NCBI GenBank assembly: GCA_041690255.1
Contig: JAWLHU010000007.1
Coordinates: 124,001-188,000 of the forward strand
Direction: 5' to 3'
From: JAWLHU01 sp041690255
Lineage (GTDB): Bacteria > Bacillota > Sulfobacillia > Symbiobacteriales > Symbiobacteriaceae
Length of the DNA: 64,000 nt
In this document: positions 27,191 to 36,897 of the stretch, in pieces
Numbering within the stretch: the stretch's first letter is position 1
How the letters are laid out: each line of letters begins with the position of its first letter
Notes under the pieces: model-generated
The model's database searches: none
Told to the model about the DNA's origin: nothing
The model's input: the letters and a program-made list of their open reading frames with translations, nothing else
Translations under genes and position numbers: made by a program

Positions 27191-29101
27191 GTGAAGAAGC
27201 CCCACGATCCTTCACGGGGGCGAATCCGCGTCTTCACCGGTCTCATCCTAATCGCCCTCATCGGCCTGGCCGGACAGTTGAGTCGCCTGACGCTCGCCCA
27301 GGGCAAGTTTCTCCAGAGCGCTGAGGAGCAGCGTCTCCGCTCAATCCCGCTCTTTGCGCCGCGAGGGGTGATCACGGATCGAAATGGGATGGCGCTGGCC
27401 GAGAACCGCCCAGCTTATTCGGTCTTCATCCGCTACCCATACTATGAACGCCAGGATGTCCTTCAGCGGCTCTCCGCCATTTTGGAGATGCCCGTCTCGG
27501 AGATTACCAGCCGGGTCCAGCAGAAGACGGCCCTGTCGGAGTACTATGATCCGGTGCGCCTGAAAGATGATATCTCGCTGGAGCAGTACACGACTCTCGT
27601 AGAGCGGTCGCATGAACTGCCGGGCGTTGAGGTACAGGCGATGGCTGTGCGGGTCTATCCGCAGAAGGAACTGGCTTCCCACTTAATCGGGTACGTGGGT
27701 GAGATCAGCCAGGAGGAGCTCAAGAGCTGGAGGAACAAGGGTTATCTGGCTGGTGAGTTGATCGGTCAGACCGGCCTCGAGGCTTACTACGAGGAGTACC
27801 TCAGGGGGTTGCCCGGCACCCGGCAGATCGAGATCAACAACAGCTTCGAGCCCCTGGCAGAGGTGGAGGTTCGCCAACCGCAACCGGGCGACAACCTCGT
27901 GCTGACGATCGACGCCAAGCTCCAGGCAACAGCGGAGCGCGCACTGGCCTGGGATATGTGGCGCATTCGGAACACGATCATCGGCGACGGCCCCTGGCCG
28001 AACGCTCGAGCGGGTGCTGTGGTCGTCATGGAGGTGAAGACCGGGGCCATTCTCGCCATGGCCAGCCTGCCGGCCTTTGACCCCAACCTCTTTGCAACGG
28101 GTATCTCTCAGGCCGATTACGACCGGCTGCAACATCCCCTCTGGACCCCCATGATTAACCGGGCGGTTCAGAAGGCCTACCAGCCCGGATCCACATGGAA
28201 GATGATGACCTCTGCCGCCGCCCTGGACGCCGGTGTGATTGGTCCTTATGATCAGATCTTCTGTAATGGCGTCTACGACAAAGCAGGGAACCCAAAGGAC
28301 TGGACGCCCGTGGGTCACGGGCACGTCAGTACCATTGGGGCCCTTCGGGGATCGTGCGACATTTACTACTACGAGATGGGTTATCGTATGGGGCCCGATC
28401 GCCTGGCAGCCAAGGCGAAGGAGTTTGGGTTTGGCAGCAAGACCGGGATCGACCTGGGCGGCGAGGCAGCCGGCCTCCTGCCGGACCAGAAGACCCGCTA
28501 CGAGGTGTGGGAGAAGGAGCTGAATGATCCCTGGGGCATCGGTCATACCGTCTCTTCCGCAATTGGCCAGATCGTCCAGGTGACACCGCTTCAGTTGGCC
28601 CGGTACACAGCCACTCTCGGCAACGAGGGCCGGGTCATGAAACCCTATCTTGTCCAGAAGATCGTGGATTCCGAGGGCAAGACAGTTAAGGAGTTCGCGC
28701 CGGAGCAGACCGGCAAGGTTAAGATCCAGCCTGAGCACCTGAAAGTGATCCTCGAGGGCATGGTTGCCGTGGACACCCCCGGTGGAACGTCGGATTACGC
28801 CATCTATCCCCTGCCTGGCATTTTGAAGGGCGGAAAGACGGGCTCGGCAGAGAATCCACCTCGGGATGACTATGGCCTCTACGTGTCGCTCGCCCCCATA
28901 GATGACCCGCAGATTGCGATTGCCGTGGTGATCGAGCAGGCCGCCCATGGCTCCAATACTTCAGCGGTAGCCCGCGCAATCGAGGCCGCCTACTTCAATA
29001 TCGCACTGCCCGCCGGTGATCCCGCCAATGTCCCCAGGGAGTTCCCCGTGGATCTACAGGCGTTGCGCAGCAAGTATCGGGTCATTGGGACAGGAGACTA
29101 A
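27191..29101 (+). CDS. mrdA: Penicillin-binding protein 2 (elongation transpeptidase)
   Basis: 636 aa class B PBP. One N-terminal membrane helix (about 13-32), the pedestal dimerisation domain (RGVITDRNGMALAENRPAY), and a transpeptidase domain with Ser334 (STWK), the SCD box (GSCDIYYY) and Lys549 (KTGS). It cross-links side-wall peptidoglycan with RodA as partner glycosyltransferase. GTG 27191 is chosen because GGAGGG precedes it by six bases. Confidence 0.95.
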   Translation: MKKPHDPSRGRIRVFTGLILIALIGLAGQLSRLTLAQGKFLQSAEEQRLRSIPLFAPRGVITDRNGMALAENRPAYSVFIRYPYYERQDVLQRLSAILEMPVSEITSRVQQKTALSEYYDPVRLKDDISLEQYTTLVERSHELPGVEVQAMAVRVYPQKELASHLIGYVGEISQEELKSWRNKGYLAGELIGQTGLEAYYEEYLRGLPGTRQIEINNSFEPLAEVEVRQPQPGDNLVLTIDAKLQATAERALAWDMWRIRNTIIGDGPWPNARAGAVVVMEVKTGAILAMASLPAFDPNLFATGISQADYDRLQHPLWTPMINRAVQKAYQPGSTWKMMTSAAALDAGVIGPYDQIFCNGVYDKAGNPKDWTPVGHGHVSTIGALRGSCDIYYYEMGYRMGPDRLAAKAKEFGFGSKTGIDLGGEAAGLLPDQKTRYEVWEKELNDPWGIGHTVSSAIGQIVQVTPLQLARYTATLGNEGRVMKPYLVQKIVDSEGKTVKEFAPEQTGKVKIQPEHLKVILEGMVAVDTPGGTSDYAIYPLPGILKGGKTGSAENPPRDDYGLYVSLAPIDDPQIAIAVVIEQAAHGSNTSAVARAIEAAYFNIALPAGDPANVPREFPVDLQALRSKYRVIGTGD

Positions 29102-29117
29102 ATGTGTTCTCGTACGA

Positions 29118-29147
29118 ATGTCGGAGGCAGCCGCCTCCGACATAATT
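29118..29147 (+). terminator. Terminator after the PBP2 gene
   Basis: A perfect 11-bp stem, ATGTCGGAGGC (29118-29128) with GCCTCCGACAT (29133-29143), and a 4-nt loop followed by AATTT. Confidence 0.7.
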
Positions 29148-29230
29148 TGTAAGTGCGGCAGGAGATAAGCAACCCGAAGGAGAAGTAACCTAAGAGGATA
29201 ATTCTACCGCCAGGGTCGTGGAGAGATACG

Positions 29231-29908
29231 ATGCGACAAGATATCGTTATTCGCGGAACGACCAGGACAGGGCTTCTGCTCCTCCTGCCCGATGAGTGGG
29301 AGTTTCCGGTTCTCTGCCAGCGATTGCGTGAGAAATTGGCCCAGAGTGGCCGGTTCTTCGCCGGGGCAGGGGTGACCGCCTATTCCGGTCGTCGAACGCT
29401 GAGCATGTCAGAGCAAGCAACGTTGTCTGAGATCCTCCGGGAGGCTCACATGACCCTTCTTGCCGTTCAGGAAGGGGGAGATCCCGTGGCAGAGGCACAG
29501 GCAGCCGCCAGGAGCGCTGAGGAGGCGCGCCGGGCGAACAGCGCTCCTGTTGCTGCGCCGGTTTCCATGGAGACAGCGCTGGTGGTCACGAAGACCCTGC
29601 GGTCGGGCCAGGAGGTTCGGCACCCCGGCGATGTGATCATTCTGGGCGATGTCAACCCGGGGGCCGTTGTGATCGCCAGCGGCCACATTGTGGTCATGGG
29701 TGCCCTGCGTGGCGTGGCTCATGCTGGCGCCACGGGCAACACGGAAGCGATCGTAGCCGCAGCGAGGCTTCGACCCACGCAACTACGAATCGCACACGTC
29801 ATCGGGCGAGCCCCCGATGAGGACACCCCACAGTCGGTACCCGAAGTGGCCCGGGTACGCAACGACTTGATTGTCGTGGAGGCCTCTTCCGAGAAACGTC
29901 AGGCATAG
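29231..29908 (+). CDS. minC: Septum site-determining protein MinC
   Basis: 225 aa. The N-terminal domain (about 1-100) binds FtsZ. The C-terminal beta-helix (about 115-205) carries HPGDVIILGDVNPGAVVIASGHIVVMGALRGVAHAG (split here only for reference), the MinD-binding MinC_C signature. It inhibits FtsZ assembly away from midcell. It heads minCDE. Confidence 0.94.
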   Translation: MRQDIVIRGTTRTGLLLLLPDEWEFPVLCQRLREKLAQSGRFFAGAGVTAYSGRRTLSMSEQATLSEILREAHMTLLAVQEGGDPVAEAQAAARSAEEARRANSAPVAAPVSMETALVVTKTLRSGQEVRHPGDVIILGDVNPGAVVIASGHIVVMGALRGVAHAGATGNTEAIVAAARLRPTQLRIAHVIGRAPDEDTPQSVPEVARVRNDLIVVEASSEKRQA

Positions 29909-29940
29909 CGCTGAGCGGTCGGCGCGAAGGAGGATCGTGG

Positions 29941-30747
29941 ATGGGACAGGTCATTGTGGTGACTTCGGGCAAGGGCGGCGTCGGCAAGACGACGACCACT
30001 GCTAACCTGGGAACGGCCCTGGCCCAACTGGGGAACAAGGTTGTCTTGCTGGATGCCGACATCGGTCTGCGTAACCTCGACGTAGTCATGGGTCTGGAGA
30101 ATCGCATTGTCTACGACCTGGTAGATGTAGTCGAGGGCAACGCCCGCCTGAAGCAGGCGCTGATTAAGGACAAGCGTATGGAGAATCTCTATCTGCTCGC
30201 CGCAGCACAGACGCGTGAGAAGAAGGACGTCTCGCCCGAGCAGATGAAGGACTTGACCGACCAACTGTCCCGAGAGTTTGACTTCGTGATTCTGGATTGC
30301 CCTGCCGGTATTGAAGATGGCTTCAAGAACGCCATTGCCGGCGCCGAGAAGGCGATTATCGTCTCCAATCCTGAGGTCTCTTCGGTCCGCGATGCCGACC
30401 GCGTGATCGGTCTGTGGGATGCTCAGGCCGAATCGAAGAGCGCCGCCATGTTGATCGTAAACCGGGTGCGCCCCAAGATGGTCGCTCGCGGTGACATGTT
30501 GGAGATCGATGACATGCTGGAGATGCTGGCGGTTGATCTGCTCGGGATTGTTCCGGAGGACGATCACATTATCGTCTCCACCAACCGTGGCGAGCCCGCG
30601 GTCTACCACAAGGAGAGCAAGGCGGGCAGGGCTTATCAGAACATTGCCCGACGGCTGATGGGTGAGCAAGTCCCCATTATGGACCTGAACTCAGATGATG
30701 GGATTTGGGCCAAGTTCAAGCGAATTGTTGGCCTGAGCCGGAGCTAG
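29941..30747 (+). CDS. minD: Septum site-determining ATPase MinD
   Basis: 268 aa ParA-type ATPase with deviant Walker A SGKGGVGKTTT (about 9-19) and a C-terminal amphipathic membrane-targeting helix (AKFKRIVGLSRS). It recruits MinC and is driven off the membrane by MinE. Confidence 0.97.
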   Translation: MGQVIVVTSGKGGVGKTTTTANLGTALAQLGNKVVLLDADIGLRNLDVVMGLENRIVYDLVDVVEGNARLKQALIKDKRMENLYLLAAAQTREKKDVSPEQMKDLTDQLSREFDFVILDCPAGIEDGFKNAIAGAEKAIIVSNPEVSSVRDADRVIGLWDAQAESKSAAMLIVNRVRPKMVARGDMLEIDDMLEMLAVDLLGIVPEDDHIIVSTNRGEPAVYHKESKAGRAYQNIARRLMGEQVPIMDLNSDDGIWAKFKRIVGLSRS

Positions 30748-30762
30748 AAAGGGGGGCGTGAC

Positions 30763-31035
30763 ATGCTGGACCTCATCTCAAGGGTCTTCGGACGTGATAA
30801 TGCCAGTGCCGATATCGCCAAGGAGCGCTTGCGCCTCGTCCTGGTCCATGATCGGACGAACGTATCGCCCCAGTTCCTGGAGGCTCTGAAGGAGGAACTG
30901 ATCGGCGTCATCTCTCGCTATATGGAGATCGAAGAGGAGAGCATGGATGTTACCCTCCAGACGGCCGAGCATCAGGTCGCACTGGTTGCGAACATCCCGG
31001 TCCGCCGTATGAAGCGGGCCGCCGTTAGTCGGTAA
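30763..31035 (+). CDS. minE: Cell division topological specificity factor MinE
   Basis: 90 aa: an N-terminal amphipathic helix and anti-MinCD helix (AKERLRLVLVHDRTN) and a C-terminal topological domain (QVALVANIPVRRMKR). A complete minCDE set in a Bacillota predicts pole-to-pole oscillation, in contrast to the DivIVA/MinJ system of Bacillus. Confidence 0.93.
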   Translation: MLDLISRVFGRDNASADIAKERLRLVLVHDRTNVSPQFLEALKEELIGVISRYMEIEEESMDVTLQTAEHQVALVANIPVRRMKRAAVSR

Positions 31036-31059
31036 TCGATCCTCTCACATGGCTACCCA

Positions 31060-31088
31060 GAAACCACCGGAGTTCCCGGTGGTTTCTT
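31060..31088 (+). terminator. Terminator after minE
   Basis: GAAACCACCGG (31060-31070) pairs with CCGGTGGTTTC (31076-31086), followed by TTTG. Confidence 0.8.
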
Positions 31089-31194
31089 TGCTGCTCAGAG
31101 CGATTCTCGTTCATCCAATCATGTATAATGGAGAAACGGGTCTTTCGAACACGGGTACGATGTGAGATAACTAACTAGAAAGCGAGCACTGGCC

Positions 31195-32328
31195 ATGAAC
31201 ATCGATCTTCGCCTTCTACGCAACCTGGACAAACTGCTGGTCCTGGTGGTCATGGCCCTGATCGGCGTTGGCCTGCTGGTCATCTCCAGTGCGGCCCGAG
31301 GCTATATCGGGGCGGAGGGAGCCAGCGGATTTGTCCTGAAGCAGGGACTCTCCTTTCTGCTTGGTAGTATCGCCCTCCTGGTGATCCTGCTCTTTGACTA
31401 CTCGGAGTTTGGACGCATGGCAAAGTTGATCTACGGCGTGAACTTGGTTCTGTTGAGCGCTGTCCTCGTCATGGGTAAGGTGACAAACGGCGCACAGTCG
31501 TGGATTGGTGTTGGTCCCGTGCACATTGAGCCGAGTGAATACGGTAAGGTCATGTTGATCCTGACGTTGGCGTACCAGATCAGTCGCATGGAGCAACTCG
31601 AGACGATCTGGGACCTTTTCTGGCCTGGTCTGCACGTCTTACCGCCCCTTGCCCTGATCATGGCACAACCAGACCTGGGCACAGGATTGGTCTACGTCTG
31701 CATTACTGCTGCCATGCTTTTTGTGGCCGGCTTCCCAGTCTGGAAGCTCGCTCTGCTGGGCGGTACACCGATCATCGGTGTAGTTGGGTGGGTGGTAGCC
31801 CACGTCAACTGGGGGGTGCCGATCATCCTGGACGATTACCAGATCAAGCGTTTGACCAACTTCGTCAACCCCATGGCCGATGTCTCTGGATCAGGGTATC
31901 AGGTTTTTCAGTCTATTATCTCCATTGGCTCCGGCGGTCTTTGGGGAAAGGGGCTCTACAAGGGTACACAGAACCAATTGGGTTTTCTCCCCGAACAGCA
32001 CACGGACTTCATCTACTCGGTGGTCGGTGAGGAACTCGGATTCTTCGGTGGCCTGTTCATTATCCTCCTCTTCATGCTCTTGATCTGGCGGATCATGACG
32101 GCCGCGGGCCAGTCCAAGGACAAATACGGCACGCTAATCGCAACGGGTGTGGCCGCGATGATCGGGTTCCACGTCCTGGAGAACATCGGCATGACCATGG
32201 GCGTCATGCCGGTCACCGGCATTCCGCTCCCCTTTGTCTCCTATGGTGGTTCTTCGCTGATGACGAACCTCATGGCTGTCGGCCTCGTCCTAAACGTAGG
32301 AATGCGGCGCAAAGCAATCATGTTCTGA
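31195..32328 (+). CDS. rodA: SEDS peptidoglycan glycosyltransferase RodA
   Basis: 377 aa with about ten membrane helices. SEDS signatures are visible: the catalytic region with Asp in GFLPEQHTDFIYSVVGEELG and the C-terminal GIPLPFVSYGGSS. It polymerises lipid II together with PBP2. It could in principle be FtsW or SpoVE, but its place after the elongasome and min genes favours RodA. Confidence 0.92.
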   Translation: MNIDLRLLRNLDKLLVLVVMALIGVGLLVISSAARGYIGAEGASGFVLKQGLSFLLGSIALLVILLFDYSEFGRMAKLIYGVNLVLLSAVLVMGKVTNGAQSWIGVGPVHIEPSEYGKVMLILTLAYQISRMEQLETIWDLFWPGLHVLPPLALIMAQPDLGTGLVYVCITAAMLFVAGFPVWKLALLGGTPIIGVVGWVVAHVNWGVPIILDDYQIKRLTNFVNPMADVSGSGYQVFQSIISIGSGGLWGKGLYKGTQNQLGFLPEQHTDFIYSVVGEELGFFGGLFIILLFMLLIWRIMTAAGQSKDKYGTLIATGVAAMIGFHVLENIGMTMGVMPVTGIPLPFVSYGGSSLMTNLMAVGLVLNVGMRRKAIMF

Positions 32329-32500
32329 ACACGAACATACGAGGAGGTGACGGTATTCTGATGCACGCAGAGGCGTCACCCCCAGAAAGAGCAGTCGGAG
32401 GCCGACTGTTATGAATATAGCGCTGGGACTGTTGACGGCGATTCCAAAATATGGCATAGTAACTTCAGAAGCCAGATTCGCCGGGGGAGGATGTCTGAAG

Positions 32501-32743
32501 ATGGCTTTTGACCTGCTGCTCCGGATGCAGACCAAGTGGAGGGGACTTCTCGTCTTTTTCTTGCTGAACATTGGGGTGGATGCCCTGACTCAGATTCTTC
32601 GCTTGTACTCGTCCAGCGCGCAGATGCATCTGGGTTCGCGCCTGGTCGCCATTGTGACAGCCCTCTTCTGCCTCTATAACACGGCCAGACTTCTCTTCAC
32701 CGATCAGGAGGGTGACGAGGGATGGCCCCGCTTCTGGGGCTAG
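32501..32743 (+). CDS. Small hypothetical membrane protein
   Basis: 80 aa with two hydrophobic segments (about 14-32 and 45-63). No recognised family. ATG 32501 follows GGGGGAGG by 10 nt; an in-frame ATG at 32411 would add 30 residues but lacks a ribosome site and sits beside a hairpin (32392-32408). Confidence 0.55.
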   Translation: MAFDLLLRMQTKWRGLLVFFLLNIGVDALTQILRLYSSSAQMHLGSRLVAIVTALFCLYNTARLLFTDQEGDEGWPRFWG

Positions 32744-32755
32744 CCATACCAATAA

Positions 32756-32791
32756 GACAGGGGCCTGCCCATGACTGGGCGGGCCCCTGTC
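32756..32791. terminator. Bidirectional terminator between convergent genes
   Basis: GACAGGGGCCTGCCC pairs with GGGCGGGCCCCTGTC, one of the strongest stems in the window, between the small membrane protein gene and the minus-strand oxoprolinase gene. Confidence 0.85.
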
Positions 32792-32799
32792 TCTATGCA

Positions 32800-34674
32800 C
32801 TAGTCTTTGACCTCTTCAACTGTCGCCTCGAACTCAATACCGGCAATGGTGATCCGGAAGGTCCGAACCCCAACGCTCTTCGGTTGGGTGGCTGTCAGAG
32901 CTAGGCCTGGCCCCACCAAAGTCGGCTCGACGGGAAGGGAGGCCAGCATTGCGGGAAGGGTGAGTCCTTCCTCCGAGCGTTGTGCTCGCTCCAGGTGGCG
33001 GCGAATCTGCCCGAGCCGGCGCCGCTCCTGCCAGGCGATTTGATGGGCCTCGGCTGCATCGACCTCCTGGAAGCGCAGGGAATCGCCCGGCCGAAGCTGG
33101 GCGGCCAGCCAGAGATCGTTGTATACGGCCACGGCGATCTTGGTGTAGCCACCGGTCGTCTGGCGGTTGCCCATAAGCAGGATCGGCATTCCGTTTTGCG
33201 GCACCTGGACCGCTCCGACCGGCACCGGCTCCGAGATGATATCCGCTCGACCGCTGTGACTCAGGCGAGGGCCCTCCAGCCGCAGGCCCTGCCGATCCGA
33301 CCGGGCTCCAACCCGATAGGTGCTGCCGAAGAACTGCGCCACCGCCCCGGAGGTGAACGATTCAGTCTGCGGCCCTCGGGTGGCTCGAATGGTCAGGCTG
33401 CCCTCGAAGGACGGGATGGCATCGGACGGGAGCCGGCGGCCAGCTAGGTCGGCGGGGGGATGCAGCGGCAGCCCAACGGGGAGCCAGTCGCCAGTCCGCA
33501 CGGGGCGGCCCAGGGGACCGACCTTGCCGAACAGATCCTCAGACAGGCTGCCCAGGACAGGGGGCAGGTCAAACCCCCCCGCCACGGAGAGATAGGAGCG
33601 GCAGCCAGATGTGGTGGCGCCCATGCGCAGGCGGTCGCCGGGGGAGGCGAGCACCGCTGTCCAGCCCGGAATGGCTCGCGGGTGTGAGCCGTCGGCAGGA
33701 ATCAGTTCCGCCGGCAGAGGCGCTCCGGTGAGGGCGAAGGCGGTCGGGCCGGTGAACTCCACCTCCGGACCGGTCAGGGTGATCTCGAGGGCGGCGGTCC
33801 GGGCACGGTTGCCGAGAAGCCAGTTTCCGATCATGAGGGAGGAGAAGTCAGCAGCCCCGGCGGTGGGTACGCCCAGGCTGGTATACCCCCGCCGCCCGAG
33901 GTCCTGCAGCGTGGTCATGAAGCCCGGCTGCAGGATCCGCAGGCCGGTCCGGCCAGGTTCATAGTCGGGCAGCGAACGCTCAACGTCCACATGATCTGCT
34001 TCGAGTGTGGTGTAGAGCCCTGGATCAATCGGCACGAACCTGACTGTATCACCCGGTTGCAGCAGGGTTGGCTCGGCTCGGTTCGGGTCGAACAGGCGGA
34101 GTGGGGTTCGGCCGATCAGTTGCCATCCGCCAGGGGATGGTGCCGGGTAGATCCCGGTCTGCTCGCCGCCGATCCCGACCGAACCGCCCGGGACCCTGAC
34201 ACGCGGCTCCGCCAGGCGGGGGGTGTGAAGGCCCGGCTCCAGCCCGCCCATGTAGGGGAAGCCCGGGCTGAAACCCAGGCTGTAGACACGGTAGCGTCCG
34301 GCAGCGTGCCGCTCGACCACCTGGTCAACAGGGAGGCCCGTGTGGGCGGCAACCGTTGCGATGTCTGGTCCCATTTCACCGCCGTAACAGACCGGGATCT
34401 CCACGGTGCGTCCCGACCCGCCCTCGGTCGAGGAAACCCGGGCAGAGGCCGTACGGACTATCTCCTCCACCTGTTCGGATCGGATTCGGACTGGGTCGAA
34501 CTCGAGCAGAACGGCGTGGAAGCCAGGGGTCACCTCGACTACCGCCGGATGTGCCTGTTGGCGAATGGCGCTCGCCAGGGCGTGAACATGGTCGTTAATC
34601 ACGGGATCGATTCGGTCGCCCAGGTAACATAGGAGTGCCCGGTCCCCACAAGGCACGAGACGAAGGTCCAGCAT
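32800..34674 (-). CDS. Fused 5-oxoprolinase subunits B and C (KipI-KipA/PxpB-PxpC)
   Basis: 624 aa. Residues about 1-225 match the PxpB/KipI half (GFSPGFPYMGGLEPGLHTPR, GSVGIGGEQTGIYP). Residues about 240-540 match the PxpC/KipA half (LQPGFMTTLQDLGRRGY, GVPTAGAADF, QRQTTGG-like MGNRQTTGGYTKIA). The two are separate genes in E. coli and Bacillus. The complex cleaves 5-oxoproline with PxpA, which is not in the window. About 80 extra C-terminal residues end TFRITIAGIEFEATVEEV, like the first strands of a biotin carboxyl carrier domain but without the lysine motif. Confidence 0.87.
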   Translation of the reverse strand: MLDLRLVPCGDRALLCYLGDRIDPVINDHVHALASAIRQQAHPAVVEVTPGFHAVLLEFDPVRIRSEQVEEIVRTASARVSSTEGGSGRTVEIPVCYGGEMGPDIATVAAHTGLPVDQVVERHAAGRYRVYSLGFSPGFPYMGGLEPGLHTPRLAEPRVRVPGGSVGIGGEQTGIYPAPSPGGWQLIGRTPLRLFDPNRAEPTLLQPGDTVRFVPIDPGLYTTLEADHVDVERSLPDYEPGRTGLRILQPGFMTTLQDLGRRGYTSLGVPTAGAADFSSLMIGNWLLGNRARTAALEITLTGPEVEFTGPTAFALTGAPLPAELIPADGSHPRAIPGWTAVLASPGDRLRMGATTSGCRSYLSVAGGFDLPPVLGSLSEDLFGKVGPLGRPVRTGDWLPVGLPLHPPADLAGRRLPSDAIPSFEGSLTIRATRGPQTESFTSGAVAQFFGSTYRVGARSDRQGLRLEGPRLSHSGRADIISEPVPVGAVQVPQNGMPILLMGNRQTTGGYTKIAVAVYNDLWLAAQLRPGDSLRFQEVDAAEAHQIAWQERRRLGQIRRHLERAQRSEEGLTLPAMLASLPVEPTLVGPGLALTATQPKSVGVRTFRITIAGIEFEATVEEVKD

Positions 34675-34848
34675 CAGCTCACCCGCTATCTACTCATAGT
34701 ATCTGGTACTAATATGGCTTCGAGAAAGCTGCCTCAATCCCCTGCCAGGCGGACGGAACTAGCATCATGTCGTCCTATGCTCAGTTCGTCCTGTCGATCA
34801 CGGCAGAGACCCCCATCCAACCGGTGGATGGGGGTCTCGCGGTGAACA

Positions 34849-35364
34849 CTACAGCCCGCCGGCCCGCGCAAAGGGCCAGAACCGATAGACCGCCCTCGCG
34901 CTGATCTTCTCCCGCTGGAGAAAGCCCCAGTAGTGGCCATCGTTCGACTGGTTCCGGTTATCGCCCAGCACCAGGTACTGACCCTGGGGCACTTGGACCG
35001 GCCCATAGTCATAGCCCGGCGCCTCCGCAATGTAAGGCTCGGTCAGCGCTTCGCCGTTAATGTAGACCTTGCCGCCCTTCTTGACCTCCACCGTCTCGCC
35101 GGGCAGGCCGATCACCCGCTTGATATACGGGTATTCGGTGGCGAAGGGGGGGTCAAAGACGACAATATCTCCCCGCTGAATCTCTCCGAGTGAGAGGAAC
35201 AGCTTGTCGGTCCAGACCCGGTCGCCGATCTGGATGGTCGGTTCCATGGAGCCCGATGGGATCTGCCTGGCCTCGCCCACAAAGGTGGTGATCAGAAACC
35301 AGAGCGCCACACCAAGGGCGATATCCTTCAAGAAAGAGATGTACGGGCGCCATTTCTCATCCAT
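34849..35364 (-). CDS. lepB: Signal peptidase I
   Basis: 171 aa S26 peptidase: one N-terminal membrane helix (about 10-28), catalytic Ser in PSGSMEPTIQIGD, catalytic Lys in YIKRVIGLPGE, and the C-terminal box GDNRNQSNDGHYWG. It cleaves Sec and Tat signal peptides outside the membrane. ATG 35364 has GAGGAGG nine bases upstream; the longer frame to 35538 overlaps the ABC ATPase gene out of frame. Confidence 0.95.
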   Translation of the reverse strand: MDEKWRPYISFLKDIALGVALWFLITTFVGEARQIPSGSMEPTIQIGDRVWTDKLFLSLGEIQRGDIVVFDPPFATEYPYIKRVIGLPGETVEVKKGGKVYINGEALTEPYIAEAPGYDYGPVQVPQGQYLVLGDNRNQSNDGHYWGFLQREKISARAVYRFWPFARAGGL

Positions 35365-35434
35365 GTGAACGGTCCTCCTCGGGGTCGCAATCGACCATTC
35401 GTAGGGATTCGCTCTCCATGGCCCTGCTTCCTCT

Positions 35435-36190
35435 CTATTCAGCGCGCTGCAGGGTGCGAACCAGATCATGGGCAACCTGGACCAGGTCTCGCACCAGTGG
35501 GGTGGCCGGCTGGTTGAAGACCTCGTGAGGTGTGCCAATCTGGAGGATCTGCCCCTGGTCGATCACGGCCACCCGATCGGCCATGGGGGGGATCTCGGTG
35601 AAATCATGGGTTACGAAAAAGGCCGCCGTCCCCTCGCTCGCGAGCAGCCCCTTCAGATCCTTGAGGAGGGCGTGGCGGGCCAGGACATCCAGCGCTCCGA
35701 AGGGCTCATCCAGGCAGAGGAGCCGCGGCTTGGTCGCCAGGGCCCGGGCGATCGAGACCCGCTGCGCCTCCCCGCCCGAGAGTTGCCGGGCCGAGCGCTT
35801 TGCCAGGTGCCCAATGCCCAGCCGGTCGAGCATCGCCTGGGCGGCTGGACGCCACGCCGATGCCGCCTGCCCCCGCAGCTTCAGCCCCAACCCAGCGTTC
35901 TCCAGCACCGAGCCGTCGAGCAGCAGGGCCTCCTGGAAGACGACGGCCATCTCCCGGCGTAGAGCCAGCGCCTCCTGTGGCAGGTTTACCGGGCGGCCCA
36001 TCCAGCGGTACTCCCCGAACGAGACCGGCAGCAGCAACGCCAGGGCATGGAGCAAGCTGGACTTGCCCGCCCCGTTAGGGCCGATTACTGCCAGGACCTC
36101 TCCGGGCTCAATCGTCAGATGAGCGGCGTTCACAACCGTCCGGCCGCCCCGCTTAACCGTGATGTTCCGAGCATCCAGCAAGGGGCTCAT
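35435..36190 (-). CDS. tupC: Tungstate ABC transporter ATP-binding protein
   Basis: 251 aa ABC ATPase: Walker A GPNGAGKSS, signature LSGGEAQRV, Walker B LLCLDEPFGALD and the His switch THD. It energises the permease encoded upstream; its start overlaps that gene's stop by 4 nt. Substrate assignment rests on the TupA-like binding protein in the operon. Confidence 0.88.
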   Translation of the reverse strand: MSPLLDARNITVKRGGRTVVNAAHLTIEPGEVLAVIGPNGAGKSSLLHALALLLPVSFGEYRWMGRPVNLPQEALALRREMAVVFQEALLLDGSVLENAGLGLKLRGQAASAWRPAAQAMLDRLGIGHLAKRSARQLSGGEAQRVSIARALATKPRLLCLDEPFGALDVLARHALLKDLKGLLASEGTAAFFVTHDFTEIPPMADRVAVIDQGQILQIGTPHEVFNQPATPLVRDLVQVAHDLVRTLQRAE

Positions 36191-36885
36191 AGCGGTCGCC
36201 CCCCTTGCTGGAGCCGGGTAAGGAGGGTGATTACCAGCCAGATCAGCAGCATCAGCACGATCGACAAGGCAATGGCTATGTCGAAATGACCTTTGTTGAC
36301 CTCAAGCACCATGGCGGTGGTCAGCACCCGCGTCTCACCGACGATATTGGCACCGACCATCATGGAGGCGCCCACCTCCGCAATCACCCGCCCAAAGCCG
36401 GCAATGACCGAGGCGATGATCGCCAGCCGGGCCTCCCGGATCAGCAGCCCGAACAACTGCCAGCGAGAGGCACCCAGGGCCAGGATTTGCAGATGCAGCT
36501 TGGGATGAAGCTGTTGGATTCCGGACATGGTCAGCCCGGTCACAATGGGGGTGGCGATCAGGGTCTGGGCGATGATCATGGCGGTCGGCGTGTAGATCAG
36601 CCCGAGATCGCCCAGCGGGCCCGAGCGCCAGAGCAGAATCGAGACCACGAGACCAACCACCACGGGGGGCAGCCCCATGCCAGCATAGACCACGCTGACC
36701 GTAAACCCACGTATCCGGAAGCGGGTAAGCGCAAGGAGAACCCCGACGGGTATCCCGAGAATCACACTGAGAAAGGTCGCCGTGCCGGAGACCCGCAGCG
36801 TGAGCCAGGCGATCCGCCAGAGCTCCCCATCGCCGGATACAAGCATCTCAAGTGCCTTGACGATGCCCTGTCCGATCAATTCCAT
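36187..36885 (-). CDS. tupB: Tungstate ABC transporter permease
   Basis: 232 aa with about five or six membrane helices and the EAA-type coupling loop (ALGASRWQLFGLLIREARLAI). TupB-type permeases form the homodimeric channel. It lies 12 nt after the tupA stop. Confidence 0.88.
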   Translation of the reverse strand: MELIGQGIVKALEMLVSGDGELWRIAWLTLRVSGTATFLSVILGIPVGVLLALTRFRIRGFTVSVVYAGMGLPPVVVGLVVSILLWRSGPLGDLGLIYTPTAMIIAQTLIATPIVTGLTMSGIQQLHPKLHLQILALGASRWQLFGLLIREARLAIIASVIAGFGRVIAEVGASMMVGANIVGETRVLTTAMVLEVNKGHFDIAIALSIVLMLLIWLVITLLTRLQQGGRPL

Positions 36886-36897
36886 GGACGATAATCA

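Noticed and set aside
33991..34632. 213-codon plus-strand frame inside the fused oxoprolinase gene
   Set aside because: Antisense to a clear two-domain protein; composition is that of a shadow frame.
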